Counted from the first letter of the stretch, positions 50,914 through 59,798 are shown. The stretch: 64,000 nt of DNA from DASXYG01 sp036502625 (GCA_036502625.1 DASXYG010000080.1:75479-139478), one strand, 5' to 3'. The notes: generated by a model from the letters alone, not told the origin. Program-made: numbers and translations.

Positions 50914-51261
50914 TCAGTCGCGGTTGCGGAGTTCGGTGTTGATGCGGTGGGCCTCTTCGAGCTGGTCTTCGAGGATGATGATGCGGCAGGCGGCGTCGAC
51001 GGGGGTGCCGTGGTCGACGAGGTCGCGGGCGCGGGCGGCGAGGCGGAGCTGGTAGCGGGAGTAGCGGCGGTGGCCGCCGGCGGAGCGCTGTGGGGCGATG
51101 AGTTTCGCTTCGTCGAGGCTGCGCAGGAAGCCGGGGGTGGTGCCGAGCATCTCGGCGGCGCGGCCCATGGTGTAGGCGGGGTAGTCGTCGTCGTCGAACT
51201 TGTCCGCCGGCGGTGTGTCGGCGGCGGTTTCGCCGGTGTGCTGCTCAGGTCGTGTGTCCAT
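50914..51261 (-). CDS. small MerR-family regulator
   Basis: 115 residues. The MerR helix-turn-helix and wing are YPAYTMGRAAEMLGTTPGFLRSLDEAKLIAPQRSAGGHRRYSRYQLRLAARARDLVDHG at about 27-85, followed by a short C-terminal coil (AACRIIILEDQLEEAHRINTELRNRD) instead of an effector domain. Short MerR proteins of this build are widespread in actinomycetes, often controlling stress or development genes. The 5' leader carries a perfect 12-bp hairpin ending 17 nt before the ATG and two further stem-loops upstream, suggesting control at RNA level. Confidence 0.88.
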   Translation of the reverse strand: MDTRPEQHTGETAADTPPADKFDDDDYPAYTMGRAAEMLGTTPGFLRSLDEAKLIAPQRSAGGHRRYSRYQLRLAARARDLVDHGTPVDAACRIIILEDQLEEAHRINTELRNRD

Positions 51262-51278
51262 CGCTTCTCTACATGACG

Positions 51279-51390
51279 AGGGCCCCGGCGTTGTGCACGC
51301 CGGGGCCCTGGGTTGGGGCTAGCACACCGTTCGCCGAACACGTCGGCGAATCATTTCCGCACGGGCCACCGGAGGTGGCCGACTGTGCGG
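51279..51390 (-). ncRNA. structured 5' leader of the MerR gene (three stem-loops), possible regulatory RNA
   Basis: Three strong hairpins occur in 112 nt. 51279-51309 has perfect 12-bp arms (AGGGCCCCGGCG / CGCCGGGGCCCT) with a 7-nt loop. 51330-51350 has 8-bp arms TTCGCCGA / TCGGCGAA with a 5-nt loop. 51357-51390 nests CCGCAC / GTGCGG outside GGCCACC / GGTGGCC with a GGA loop. The arms are symmetric, so the coding strand cannot be fixed from pairing, but the position favours the MerR leader on the minus strand. The rest of 51391-51715 shows no convincing gene. I do not recognise a known riboswitch class. Confidence 0.45.
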
Positions 51391-51715
51391 GGATCGCGTA
51401 AGCGTGACCGAAGACCACCACCTTCCGTTCCGATGGGCCTGCGGTTCCCGCGCGGCGAGGTACAGCCAGCGGCGGGCGATCCGACCGGGTGCGCGCCGTC
51501 CCCTTTCTCTCGATCTTCCTCAATCCCTTTCCTGCCATCCGCCGGAGCCCCTTCCGTTACCGGCCCCGGCACGCCTGGCGTCCTGCACATCATCTCGCGG
51601 GCAGTTCGTCATCTCCCGCGCCGCACTGACTTTCTCTTTCCTGCCAACGAGGGAAACAGTACCGGCATCGGACGCGAATGTCTACCTCGGCCACCACAGA
51701 TTTTCTGTGATCCGT

Positions 51716-52969
51716 TCATGAAACAGTCGCCGAACCCACCGGCCGTCGGTCCAGGAGGATCAGGGGGACGGTGAGGGCGGCCAGGGCGGCGCCGATCACG
51801 CAGACCGACGTGAGTGCGGCGCCGTGGGTGAGGGTGCCGGCGGCGAGCGCGGGGGTGATGCTGATGCCCAGTTGGAAGGCCGAGACCGTGGTGGCGCCGG
51901 CGAGGGTGGGGGCGTCGGCGGCGATGGCGAAGACCCGCGCGTACTGGGCGGGGTTGAGGAAGAACGCGGCGGCGCCGAGGAGGAGGACCGCCGGCACCAG
52001 CACCGCGGGCTGGCGGATCGTCGCCGCGATGACCAGGGACAGCACCGCGATCGCGACGGCACCGGTCACCAGCGCGGCGTGGGGGCGGCGGTCGGAGACG
52101 CGGCCGCCGGCGGACAGGCCGGCGAAGGCGCCCACACCGAAGAGCGCGAGGATCGCCGGTATCCACACCTGTGGAATCTCGGTGACGGTGGTGAGCATCG
52201 CGGCCAGGTAGTTGTACGTGATCATGTACGCGGCGGTGGTCAGGATCGTGATCGCGTAGATGCCCCACAGCGCCGGCCTGCGCATCGCGACGAGCTCACG
52301 GCGGACGCTCGGCGCTGCGGCCGGTGCCGTGCCCGTACCGGCGCGTGCGGTGGCGGGGAGGCCGAGGGCGCAGGCGATGACGCCGACGGCGGTGAGGGCC
52401 GCGACCGCGAGGAAGCCGCCGCGCCACTGGGTGAAGTGGCTGAGCAGCGTGCCCGCCGGGCCGCCCGCCACCATCGCCACGCTGAGGCCGCTGACCACGA
52501 CGCCGGAGGCGCGGGCGTTCCGATCCGGTGTCACCAGGCCGATCGCGGTCACCGACGCGATCGCGAAGAAGCCCGCGTACGCGACGCCCATCACCACCCG
52601 GGCGACCAGCAGCACCCGGTAGTCGCCGAGGAGACCCACGATCAGGCTGACCGCGAAGACCGCCTGGGTGACGGCCAGCGCGGTGCGCCGCGGCCAGCGC
52701 AGGCTCAGCAGGGCGAAGGGCGGGCCGCCGACCACGACGCCGAGCGCGAACGCGGTGATCAGGAACCCCGCCGACGGGAGGTCCACACGCAGGTCGGCGG
52801 CGACCTCGGGCAGCACACCGGCCAGCAGGAACTCCGAGCTGCCCATCGCGAACAGGCTGAAGCCGAGCAGGTACACGCCAAAGGGCAGCCGGCCGTACGC
52901 GGCCCCTCCGTCGGCGGCCACCGTGTCGCGAAGCGGCTTCGGTGCCGCTCCGCTCCTCGTGTCGTCCAT
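51716..52969 (-). CDS. MFS exporter, DHA1 type (Cmx/CmlR/AraJ-like)
   Basis: 417 residues from the ATG at 52969, with GGAGGTGAT 4 nt upstream. About 12 TM segments. The first one, GVYLLGFSLFAMGSSEFLLAGVLPEVAADL, is the signature of chloramphenicol-type and sugar/arabinose-efflux MFS proteins; the loop ALLSLRWPRRTALAVTQ is motif A-like and VARVVMGVAYAGFFAIASVTA motif B-like. It likely exports a drug or metabolite. The divergent XRE-cupin gene 91 bp away is the likely regulator. Confidence 0.88.
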   Translation of the reverse strand: MDDTRSGAAPKPLRDTVAADGGAAYGRLPFGVYLLGFSLFAMGSSEFLLAGVLPEVAADLRVDLPSAGFLITAFALGVVVGGPPFALLSLRWPRRTALAVTQAVFAVSLIVGLLGDYRVLLVARVVMGVAYAGFFAIASVTAIGLVTPDRNARASGVVVSGLSVAMVAGGPAGTLLSHFTQWRGGFLAVAALTAVGVIACALGLPATARAGTGTAPAAAPSVRRELVAMRRPALWGIYAITILTTAAYMITYNYLAAMLTTVTEIPQVWIPAILALFGVGAFAGLSAGGRVSDRRPHAALVTGAVAIAVLSLVIAATIRQPAVLVPAVLLLGAAAFFLNPAQYARVFAIAADAPTLAGATTVSAFQLGISITPALAAGTLTHGAALTSVCVIGAALAALTVPLILLDRRPVGSATVS

Positions 52970-53060
52970 TCCGATCACCTCCACCGGGAGGATCGGCGTA
53001 CGCGCCCGGTTTCGACAAACATCCTTGCCGTTTCCGGGACGCCTCGACTTGACTGTGCCC

Positions 53061-53639
53061 ATGGACGGACAACCGAGCGTCGGCGCCGTGCTCGACCAGA
53101 TCGCGCCGCGGCTGCGCGCCGCGCGCAAGAAGAAGGGCGTCAGCCTCGCGGACCTCGAACGCGCCACGGGCATCTCGACCAGCACCCTGTCGCGGTTGGA
53201 GTCGGCGCGGCGTAAGCCGAGCCTCGAACTCCTCCTGCCGATCACGGCCGCGCTCGGCATCCCCCTGGACGAGATCGTCGCGGCGCCGCGGGTGGTCGAT
53301 CCGCGTGTGCCGCAGGAGCCCGCACGCAAGGACGGCCGGGTGCTGATCCCGCTGTCCCGGCAGCAGGGCGAGCCGCGCGCGTACAAGATGGTCATCCCGG
53401 CGCACGACGAGCGGCCGCTGCCGCGCACCCACACGGGGTACGAATGGCTCTTCGTGCTGCACGGCAGGCTGCGGCTCGTGCTGGGCGGTCAGGAGTTCGT
53501 CATGGGCGCGGGTGAGGCCGCCGAGTTCGACTGCCAGGTCCCGCACTGGTTCGGCGCCGCCGGGCGCGGGCGCGTCGAGATCGTCAGCATGTTCGGGAAG
53601 CAGGGCGAGCGCATCCATTTCCGCACCCGGGGGCGGTGA
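53061..53639 (+). CDS. XRE-family HTH regulator with C-terminal cupin domain
   Basis: 192 residues. XRE helix-turn-helix LRAARKKKGVSLADLERATGISTSTLSRLESARRKPSLELLLPITAALG at about 18-70, then a cupin barrel (EWLFVLHGRLRLVLGGQEFVMGAGEAAEFDCQVPHWFGA) at about 125-175 that would bind a small ligand. It is divergent from the MFS exporter and probably induces or represses it in response to a metabolite. An alternative start (GTG at 53055) adds two residues. Confidence 0.9.
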   Translation: MDGQPSVGAVLDQIAPRLRAARKKKGVSLADLERATGISTSTLSRLESARRKPSLELLLPITAALGIPLDEIVAAPRVVDPRVPQEPARKDGRVLIPLSRQQGEPRAYKMVIPAHDERPLPRTHTGYEWLFVLHGRLRLVLGGQEFVMGAGEAAEFDCQVPHWFGAAGRGRVEIVSMFGKQGERIHFRTRGR

Positions 53640-53654
53640 CCGGCCGGCTCGCGG

Positions 53655-54833
53655 CTAGCGGAGGCCGAGGAGGGCGGCCGTGCGGAGGCCCGCGTGGAGT
53701 TCCAGGCGTACGCGGCCGTCGGAGAGGTCGGCGGCGGTGAGGTCGCGCACCCGGGCCAGGCGGTAGTACAGGGTGCTGCGGTGGATCGTCAGGGCGCGGG
53801 CGGTGGCCTGGGCGTCGCCGGCGTGGTCGAGGTACGCCTCCAGGGTGGCGGCCAGGGTGCCCGCGCGGTCGGTGGCGAGGAGCGTGCGCACGGCGGGGGG
53901 CAGGTCGGCGGCGCTCATGGTGTCCAGGGGGAGGCGCGCGAGGAGGCGTTCGACGCCCAGCGCGGCCCACGCGGCCACCGGGGTGGCGGTGGCGCGCCGC
54001 GCGGCGTCCAGCGCGACGAGCGCCTCCCGGTACGAGGTGTGCAGATCCGCGAGCCCCTCCCGTACGCCCCCGATCCCCGTGCCCACCCCGGCCTCCGCCC
54101 CGAGCGCCCCCGCCACGGGCAGGGCGCGCGCGTCCGCGTCGATGCCGGGACACGCGAGCACCAGCGCCGCGTGCGGGACGGCGCCGGGTCGCGGGGGGTC
54201 GATGAGGGTCCAGGGGAGGCGGGACGGGCTGTATGTGAGGGCGCGGGTGAGGGCGTTCGCGAGGTGGACGCGGGGGTCCGCGGCCGCGCCGGGGGCGGGG
54301 GACACGACGGCGATCGTGTAGGCGGGGCTGGCGGGGACGGCGGCCGATTCCCGGAGGGCCTGGGCGGCCGCCGGGTCCGCGGCCAGGAGGAGGGACCGGA
54401 GGAGGGCGCTCGTGCGGGCGTGGTCGCGGTCCTCGTCCAGGCGGCGGGTGGCCAGGGCTTCGGCCAGGGCGGGGGCGGCGGCGGACAGGGCGGCGGCGTC
54501 CTCGGCGGGGATGGGCGCGTCCTGGGGGCCGTCGTCGATGTAGCTGAGGTAGCCGACCAGGCGGTCGCGGTGGTGGACGGGGTGGATGACGCGGCCGCGC
54601 GCGCCGGTGAGCGGGGGGATGCGGACCGGGGCGTGCGCCTGGTTGGCGCCGGAGTCGCGGATCATCGCGGCGGCCGTCGGGCTCGCGTGGCGCGCCAGGA
54701 CGTTCAGCCGGCGCGCCTCGTCGGACGTGCGGTCGTCCGCGGTGAAGTCGACCATCACGAGGTCCACGTCGTACAGCACGACCGCGCGCCGCAGCCGCCG
54801 GGCCAGCGTTTCGAGGGTGTCCCGCAGCGCCAC
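53655..54833 (-). CDS. PucR/CdaR-type transcriptional regulator
   Basis: 392 residues. N-terminal GAF/PAS-like sensory region (AVVLYDVDLVMVDFTADDRTSDEARRLNVL, GRVIHPVHHRDRLVGYLSYIDDG), a central GGDEF-like degenerate domain (VAGALGAEAGVGTGIGGVREGLADLHTSYREALVALDAA), and the C-terminal PucR HTH (AYLDHAGDAQATARALTIHRSTLYYRLARVRDLT). Such proteins activate catabolic operons. It faces the HpaB-LigB ring-cleavage operon with a 19-bp perfect palindrome in between. Confidence 0.88.
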   Translation of the reverse strand: MALRDTLETLARRLRRAVVLYDVDLVMVDFTADDRTSDEARRLNVLARHASPTAAAMIRDSGANQAHAPVRIPPLTGARGRVIHPVHHRDRLVGYLSYIDDGPQDAPIPAEDAAALSAAAPALAEALATRRLDEDRDHARTSALLRSLLLAADPAAAQALRESAAVPASPAYTIAVVSPAPGAAADPRVHLANALTRALTYSPSRLPWTLIDPPRPGAVPHAALVLACPGIDADARALPVAGALGAEAGVGTGIGGVREGLADLHTSYREALVALDAARRATATPVAAWAALGVERLLARLPLDTMSAADLPPAVRTLLATDRAGTLAATLEAYLDHAGDAQATARALTIHRSTLYYRLARVRDLTAADLSDGRVRLELHAGLRTAALLGLR

Positions 54834-54859
54834 CGCGCACCACCTCCATGACCGGGGCT

Positions 54860-54878
54860 TTCCGACACCGTGTCGGAA
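54860..54878. promoter_or_regulatory. 19-bp perfect palindrome, PucR operator candidate
   Basis: TTCCGACACCGTGTCGGAA, 9-bp arms around one base, 27 bp upstream of the PucR-type ATG and 101 bp upstream of the divergent monooxygenase. It is the strongest dyad in the intergenic region and suits autoregulation and control of the ring-cleavage operon. Confidence 0.6.
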
Positions 54879-54978
54879 TCGCGGGCCTCAGGTTAGGGCA
54901 CCGTGCCGGACGACCCGCCCCCGGTGCCGCCCGTACGTTCTCGGGCATCGGGAACCGAGCGGCTGGGAGAAGAGCTGA

Positions 54979-56433
54979 ATGGACATCACCGGTGCCGCTG
55001 GCGCGATGACCGGCGACCGCTTCCGTGCGAGCCTCGACGACGGCCGCGAGGTGTGGCTGGCGGGCGAGAAGGTCAAGAACGTCGCGGAGCACCCCGCGTT
55101 CCGCGGCACCGTGGCGGAGTTCGCGCGGCTGTACGACCGGCAGCACGACGCGGACGTCCGTGACGCGATGACGTTCGTCTCCCCGGAGACCGGCAACCGG
55201 GTGAGCTGGTCGTACCACCTGCCGCGGAACGCCGGCGACCTGCGCCGCAAGTTCGCCAACACCGAGCTGTGGATGCGGGAGAGCTGGGGCCAGCTCGGCC
55301 GCGCGCCGGACTTCATGGCCAACGTCGCGGTCGGCCTGCACGACTTCCGCGCCGAGCTGGACGCCAACCGCGACGGGTTCGGCCGCAACGCGGTCGCGTA
55401 CCACCGGTACGCCATGGAGCACGACCTCCCGCTGACCCACGCGCTCGGCGACCCGCAGATCGACCGCAGCACCACCGCCCTGGAGGACCCCAGCCTGGCG
55501 TTGCGCGTGGTCGGGGAGAACGACAACGGCGTCGTGCTGCGCGGCGCGAAGCAGCTCGCCACGCTGGCGCCGTTCGCGCAGGAGGTGCTGGTCTACCTCA
55601 ACGGCGTCTCGGCGCTGCGCGGCGCGGAGGAGTTCGTCATCTGGTTCGCGCTGCCGATGAACGCGCGCGGCCTGAAGATCCTCTGCCGCGAGCCGCTGGG
55701 CGACTACGGCCACGGGCACAGCCACCCGTTCGCGCGCCGCTACGACGAGCAGGACGCCATGCTGTTCTTCGACGACGTGGTCATCCCGTGGGAACGCGTG
55801 TTCCTGCTGCACGACGGGATGCTGGCGCTGCGCGGGCTCGGCCGGATCAACGCGTGGAGCAACCAGTCCACGCACATCCGCTTCCACCAGCGGCTGCGCA
55901 CGTTCATCGGGGTCGCGGCGCTGATGGCCCAGTCGATCGGCGTGGAGGGGTTCCGCGGCATCCAGGAGAACCTGGGAGAGCTCGCCTCCTACGCCGACAC
56001 GGTGAAGCTGGCCATCGACGGCGCGGAGGCCGGCGCGTACGCCACCCCCGGCGGCCTGGTGGCCCCGGCCGAGTCGTACGGCCTCGGCTGCTTCTCCGCG
56101 CAGATCTCCGGCCGCGTCGTGGAGATCGTCCGCCAGATCGGCGCGTCCGGCATCCTCATGCAGCCCAGCGAGGCGGACCTGGCCAACCCGGAGCTGCGGC
56201 CGTACCTGGAGACGTACATGCGCGGCAAGGACATCGGCGTGGACCAGAAGTCGCGGCTGTTCCGGGTCGCCTGGGACCTGATCGGCGACGGGTTCGGCAG
56301 CCGCCAGGAGCTGTACGAGTACCTGCACCGCGGCGACCTGGCCGCCGGGCGGACACGGATGTACAAGCGCTACGACCGGTCCGACGTCGACGCGCGCCTG
56401 CGCGCGCTCATCGACGCGCCCCTGCCGTCCTGA
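54979..56433 (+). CDS. FADH2-dependent aromatic monooxygenase, HpaB/4-hydroxyphenylacetate 3-hydroxylase family
   Basis: 484 residues, ATG after GGGAGAAGAG. HpaB blocks: SLDDGREVWLAGEKVKNVAEHPAFRGTVAEFARLYD, PETGNRVSWSYHLPRNAGDLRRK, NDNGVVLRGAKQLATLAPFAQEVLVYL, FFDDVVIPWERVFLL and the C-terminal DIGVDQKSRLFRVAWDLIGDGFGSRQELYEYLHRGD. It hydroxylates a phenol ortho to OH using reduced flavin from the HpaC-like reductase encoded at 59823. It begins the catabolic operon, so it supplies the catechol for the LigB-type dioxygenase. Confidence 0.92.
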   Translation: MDITGAAGAMTGDRFRASLDDGREVWLAGEKVKNVAEHPAFRGTVAEFARLYDRQHDADVRDAMTFVSPETGNRVSWSYHLPRNAGDLRRKFANTELWMRESWGQLGRAPDFMANVAVGLHDFRAELDANRDGFGRNAVAYHRYAMEHDLPLTHALGDPQIDRSTTALEDPSLALRVVGENDNGVVLRGAKQLATLAPFAQEVLVYLNGVSALRGAEEFVIWFALPMNARGLKILCREPLGDYGHGHSHPFARRYDEQDAMLFFDDVVIPWERVFLLHDGMLALRGLGRINAWSNQSTHIRFHQRLRTFIGVAALMAQSIGVEGFRGIQENLGELASYADTVKLAIDGAEAGAYATPGGLVAPAESYGLGCFSAQISGRVVEIVRQIGASGILMQPSEADLANPELRPYLETYMRGKDIGVDQKSRLFRVAWDLIGDGFGSRQELYEYLHRGDLAAGRTRMYKRYDRSDVDARLRALIDAPLPS

Positions 56434-56447
56434 CCCGGAGGAATCCC

Positions 56448-57458
56448 ATGATCATCGACGTGCACGGCCACGTCAGCGCGCCGGCCGGACTGTACGCGTA
56501 CAAGGCGAACATCCTCGCCCACCGGGGCGCGCACGGCCGCGGCGGCAGCCGCCTCAGCGACGACGACCTGCGCGCCGCGCTGCACGAGCCCAACCCCAGC
56601 TTCGGCGGCATTTCGCACATGGCGCACATCGACGGCGCGGGCGTGGACGTGCAGCTCATCTCGCCGCGCCCGTACGCCATGATGCACAGCGAGCAGGGCA
56701 AGCTCGTCCAGTGGTTCACCGAGGAGACCAACGACGTCATCGGCCGGGTCCGCGACCTCTACCCGGACCGGTTCCGCGGCGTCGCGGGCCTGCCGCAGAG
56801 CCCCGAGCTCGACGTCGCCGCGTGGGCCGGTGAGCTGCGCCGCGCGGTCACCGACCTCGGGTTCGTCGGCTGCCTGCTGAACCCCGACCCGTACGAGGGC
56901 ACCGCCGTGCCGCCGGCGCTGGGCGAGCGGTACTGGTACCCGCTGTACGAGGCGCTGTGCGAGCTGGACGTCCCGGCGATCATCCACGGCGCCGGATGCC
57001 GGCCGCCCACGCGGGAGCCGTACAGCCTGCACTTCATCCAGGAGGAGACGGTCGCGATCTGGAGCCTCCTGTCGTCGTCCGTGCTCACCGACTTCCCCGG
57101 CCTGAAGGTCGTCGTGTGCCATGGCGGCGGCGCGATCCCGTACCAGGTGGGCCGGTTCCTGCCCGCGGACGTGCGCGGCGCGGGCGAGCCGTACATGGAC
57201 CGGCTGCGCCGGCTGTGGTTCGACACCTGCCTGTACACCCGGGACGCCATCGACCTGCTGCTGCGCACAGCCGGCGTGGACCGATGCCTGTTCGGCACGG
57301 AGAAGCCCGGCACCGGCTCGCAGCGCGACCCGGCGACCGGCCGCTGGTTCGACGACATCCACCTGCTGATCGGGGAGATCGACTGGCTCTCCGACGCGGA
57401 CCGTACGCGCCTGATGTCCGGCAACGCGGCCGCCCTGTTCGGCATCGGGGAGCGCTGA
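56448..57458 (+). CDS. amidohydrolase-family hydratase, LigJ-like (4-oxalomesaconate hydratase type)
   Basis: 336 residues. Metal ligands start with His6 and His8 (DVHGHVS). Several blocks follow LigJ: GLPQSPELDVAAWAGELRRAV, GFVGCLLNPDPYEG, ERYWYPLYEALCELDVPAIIH, FPGLKVVVCHGGGAIPYQVGRF and FDTCLYTRDAIDLLLRTAGVDRCLFGTE. LigJ hydrates 4-oxalomesaconate to 4-carboxy-4-hydroxy-2-oxoadipate in protocatechuate 4,5-cleavage. The adjacent dioxygenase and RraA-type aldolases fit that role. It overlaps the dioxygenase start by one base (TGATG). Confidence 0.85.
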   Translation: MIIDVHGHVSAPAGLYAYKANILAHRGAHGRGGSRLSDDDLRAALHEPNPSFGGISHMAHIDGAGVDVQLISPRPYAMMHSEQGKLVQWFTEETNDVIGRVRDLYPDRFRGVAGLPQSPELDVAAWAGELRRAVTDLGFVGCLLNPDPYEGTAVPPALGERYWYPLYEALCELDVPAIIHGAGCRPPTREPYSLHFIQEETVAIWSLLSSSVLTDFPGLKVVVCHGGGAIPYQVGRFLPADVRGAGEPYMDRLRRLWFDTCLYTRDAIDLLLRTAGVDRCLFGTEKPGTGSQRDPATGRWFDDIHLLIGEIDWLSDADRTRLMSGNAAALFGIGER

Positions 57459-58477
57459 TGGCCGAGATCGTCGTCGGCATCGGCAGCTCGCACGGGCCGC
57501 AGTTGAAGATGCCGCCCGAGCGGTGGTCCGAGCGCGGCCGGTTCGACCGGGGCAACACGGCGCTGGTCTACCAGGGCCGCGACCACACGTTCGCCGAGCT
57601 GGCGGCGGCGCGTACGGACTTCTCGGCCGAGTGCGCCCCCGAGGCGCAGCGCGCGCGGTACGACGCGTGCATGGCGGCGCTGCGGCGGCTCGGCGAGGTC
57701 GTCCGCGCCGCGCGGCCGGACGTGCTGGTGATCGTCAGCAGCGACCACAAGGAGATCTACGGCGACGAGCTGCTGCCGCCGTTCGCCGTGTACTGGGGCG
57801 ACGGCGTCGACCACGTGCCGTTCACCGGGGAGCACCTGGCCGCGATGGCGCCCGGGCTCGCGGCGGCGGCCACCGGCGACGTGCCGTCCAAGCCGATGAG
57901 GCGGCCCTGCCACCCGGGGCTCGCCCGGCACCTGATCACGGAGTCGGCGCGGGGCGGGTACGACGCCGCCGCGTCGCGGAACCTGCCGCCGGGCCGCTAC
58001 GGCAACCACGGCATCCCGCACGGCTGGGGCTTCGTCTACCAGGCGATCCTCGGCGAGGACTGCGCGATCCCGATGGTCCCCGTCTTCGTGAACACGTTCT
58101 GGGACCCGACGCCGCCGGACGCGGCGCGCTGCCACGGCTTCGGGCGGGCGCTCGGCGCGGCCGTCGCGTCGTACGGGGAGGACCTCCGCGTCGGCGTGGT
58201 CGCCTCCGGCGGCCTGTCGCACTTCGTGATCGACGAGGACCTGGACCGCGCGTTCCTCGACGCCCTGCGTACGAACGACGCGGCGCGGCTGGGCGGCATC
58301 GACGCCCAGGTCATGCGGTCGGGCACGTCCGAGCTGCGGAACTGGATCACGGTGGCGGGGGCGATGTCCGGCACCGGCCTGCGCGCCGAGGTGGTCGACT
58401 ACCAGCCCTGCTACCGCACCGAGGCGGGCACCGGCAACGCCATGGGCTTCGTCGCGTGGACGGCGGACGCGGCATGA
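57458..58477 (+). CDS. class III extradiol ring-cleavage dioxygenase, LigB family
   Basis: 339 residues. LigB-type iron ligands and catalytic residues: SSHGPQL (early His), VIVSSDHKEIYGDELLPPFAVYWG (second His), catalytic His in ASGGLSHFVIDEDLDRAFLDAL, and the end block YQPCYRTEAGTGNAMGFVAW. The segment RYGNHGIPHGWGFVYQAILG and PMVPVFVNTFW are also typical. It cleaves a protocatechuate- or gallate-like catechol with Fe(II) and O2. No separate LigA-type small subunit is present, so it is of the single-chain kind. Confidence 0.92.
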   Translation: MAEIVVGIGSSHGPQLKMPPERWSERGRFDRGNTALVYQGRDHTFAELAAARTDFSAECAPEAQRARYDACMAALRRLGEVVRAARPDVLVIVSSDHKEIYGDELLPPFAVYWGDGVDHVPFTGEHLAAMAPGLAAAATGDVPSKPMRRPCHPGLARHLITESARGGYDAAASRNLPPGRYGNHGIPHGWGFVYQAILGEDCAIPMVPVFVNTFWDPTPPDAARCHGFGRALGAAVASYGEDLRVGVVASGGLSHFVIDEDLDRAFLDALRTNDAARLGGIDAQVMRSGTSELRNWITVAGAMSGTGLRAEVVDYQPCYRTEAGTGNAMGFVAWTADAA

Positions 58478-59142
58478 GCGGCCTGGTCGCGCGGCTGCGG
58501 GCGCTGGACGCCTGCGCGGTCTCCGACGCGCTCGACACGCTGGGCCTGCCCGGCGCGGTCACCGGACTCGGCCCGCTGTGGCCGGTGGACCGTACGGTCG
58601 CCGGGCGGGTCCGCACGATCCGGGTGGCGCCCAAAGAGGGCGACCGGCCGGGCACGCACATCGGCACGCCCGCCGTGGCGGACGCGCGCGACGGTGACGT
58701 GATCGTCATCGACAACCGCGGCCGTACGGACGTGTCCTGCTGGGGCGGCATCCTCACGGTCGCGGCGCGGCAGGCCGGGGTCGCCGGGGTGATCGTCGAC
58801 GGCGCGTGCCGCGACATCGCGGAGAGCCACGAGCTGGGCCTCCCGGTGTTCGGCCGCGCGGTGGTGCCGGTCAGCGCCCGCGGCCGCATCGTCCAGGACG
58901 CCATGGACGTCCCGGTCACGATCGCCGGCCACCTGGTCCACCCGGGCGCGTACGTGGTCGCGGACCGCAGCGGAATCGCGTTCGTCCCGGCCGACCCCGC
59001 GTCCGCCGAGCGGGTGATCGCGCTGGCCGAGCGGATCGCGGAGCGGGAGGCGCGCATGATCGCGGCCGTACGCGACGGGCGGCCGGTCACCGAGGTCATG
59101 CATGACAGCGCGTTCCCGAGACCGGACGAGGAGACCACGTGA
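58474..59142 (+). CDS. RraA-family aldolase candidate 1 (4-carboxy-4-hydroxy-2-oxoadipate/HMG aldolase type)
   Basis: 222 residues, ATG overlapping the dioxygenase stop. RraA fold: VSDALDTLGLPGAVTGLGPLWP, VIVIDNRGRTDVSCWGGILTVAARQAGVAGVIVDGACRDIAE, HPGAYVVADRSGIAFVP. The D-G-A-C-R-D segment keeps the Arg-Asp pair that binds metal and substrate in HMG/CHA aldolases. It would split the LigJ product into pyruvate and oxaloacetate. A second copy follows with a GTGA overlap. Confidence 0.9.
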   Translation: MSGLVARLRALDACAVSDALDTLGLPGAVTGLGPLWPVDRTVAGRVRTIRVAPKEGDRPGTHIGTPAVADARDGDVIVIDNRGRTDVSCWGGILTVAARQAGVAGVIVDGACRDIAESHELGLPVFGRAVVPVSARGRIVQDAMDVPVTIAGHLVHPGAYVVADRSGIAFVPADPASAERVIALAERIAEREARMIAAVRDGRPVTEVMHDSAFPRPDEETT

Positions 59143-59798
59143 GCGACTTCGATCCGCGGTTCGCCGGGCTGTCGGCGGCCACGATCTCCGACGCGCTCGA
59201 CCGGCTCGGCCGCCCCGGCGGGCTGCTCGGCATCGCGCCGCTGGCCGGCGGCCAGGCCATGGTGGGCCGGGCGTTCACCGTCCGGTACGTCACCGCGGGG
59301 AACCCGCCCGGCACGGTCGGCGACTACCTCGACGACGTGCCGCCCGGCCACGTGGTCGCCCTGGACAACGGCGGCCGTACGGACGCCACCGTGTGGGGCG
59401 ACATCCTCACCGCCGTGGCCCACCAGAAGGGCGTGGCCGGCACCGTCATCGACGGCGTCTGCCGCGACACCCGCCGCGCGCTCGGCCTCGGCTACCCGGT
59501 CTACAGCCGCGGCCGCTACATGCGGACGGGCAAGGACCGCGTCGAGGTGTCGGACGTGGGCGCCCCCGTGAGCATCGGCGGCACCCAGGTGCGCGCCGGC
59601 GACCTGCTGATCGGCGACGACGACGGCGTCGTGGCCGTGCCGCGCGCCGACGAGGGCCGCGTCCTGGAGATCGCGCTGGAGATCGCCGGCCGCGAGGAGG
59701 AGATCCTCGCCGACGCGCTCGCCGGCGCCACGATCGCCGAGGCCCGCGCCCGCCACGGCTACCACCTGCTGCAACGTACGGACAACTCGGACCGGTAA
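59139..59798 (+). CDS. RraA-family aldolase candidate 2
   Basis: 219 residues from a GTG overlapping copy 1. Blocks: ISDALDRLGRPGGLLGIAPL, VVALDNGGRTDATVWGDILTAVAHQKGVAGTVIDGVCRDTRR, AGDLLIGDDDGVVAVPRA. Arg-Asp pair kept in DGVCRD. W-G-D-I-L replaces the W-G-G-I-L of copy 1, a change at the active-site rim. The two are only moderately alike, so they may be heteromeric partners or an aldolase and a decarboxylase for different intermediates. Confidence 0.9.
   Translation: MSDFDPRFAGLSAATISDALDRLGRPGGLLGIAPLAGGQAMVGRAFTVRYVTAGNPPGTVGDYLDDVPPGHVVALDNGGRTDATVWGDILTAVAHQKGVAGTVIDGVCRDTRRALGLGYPVYSRGRYMRTGKDRVEVSDVGAPVSIGGTQVRAGDLLIGDDDGVVAVPRADEGRVLEIALEIAGREEEILADALAGATIAEARARHGYHLLQRTDNSDR

Noticed and set aside
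51269..51538. 89-residue minus-strand ORF in the MerR leader
   Set aside because: No ribosome site or motif, and the coding would be imposed on perfect hairpin arms; treated as leader RNA instead.
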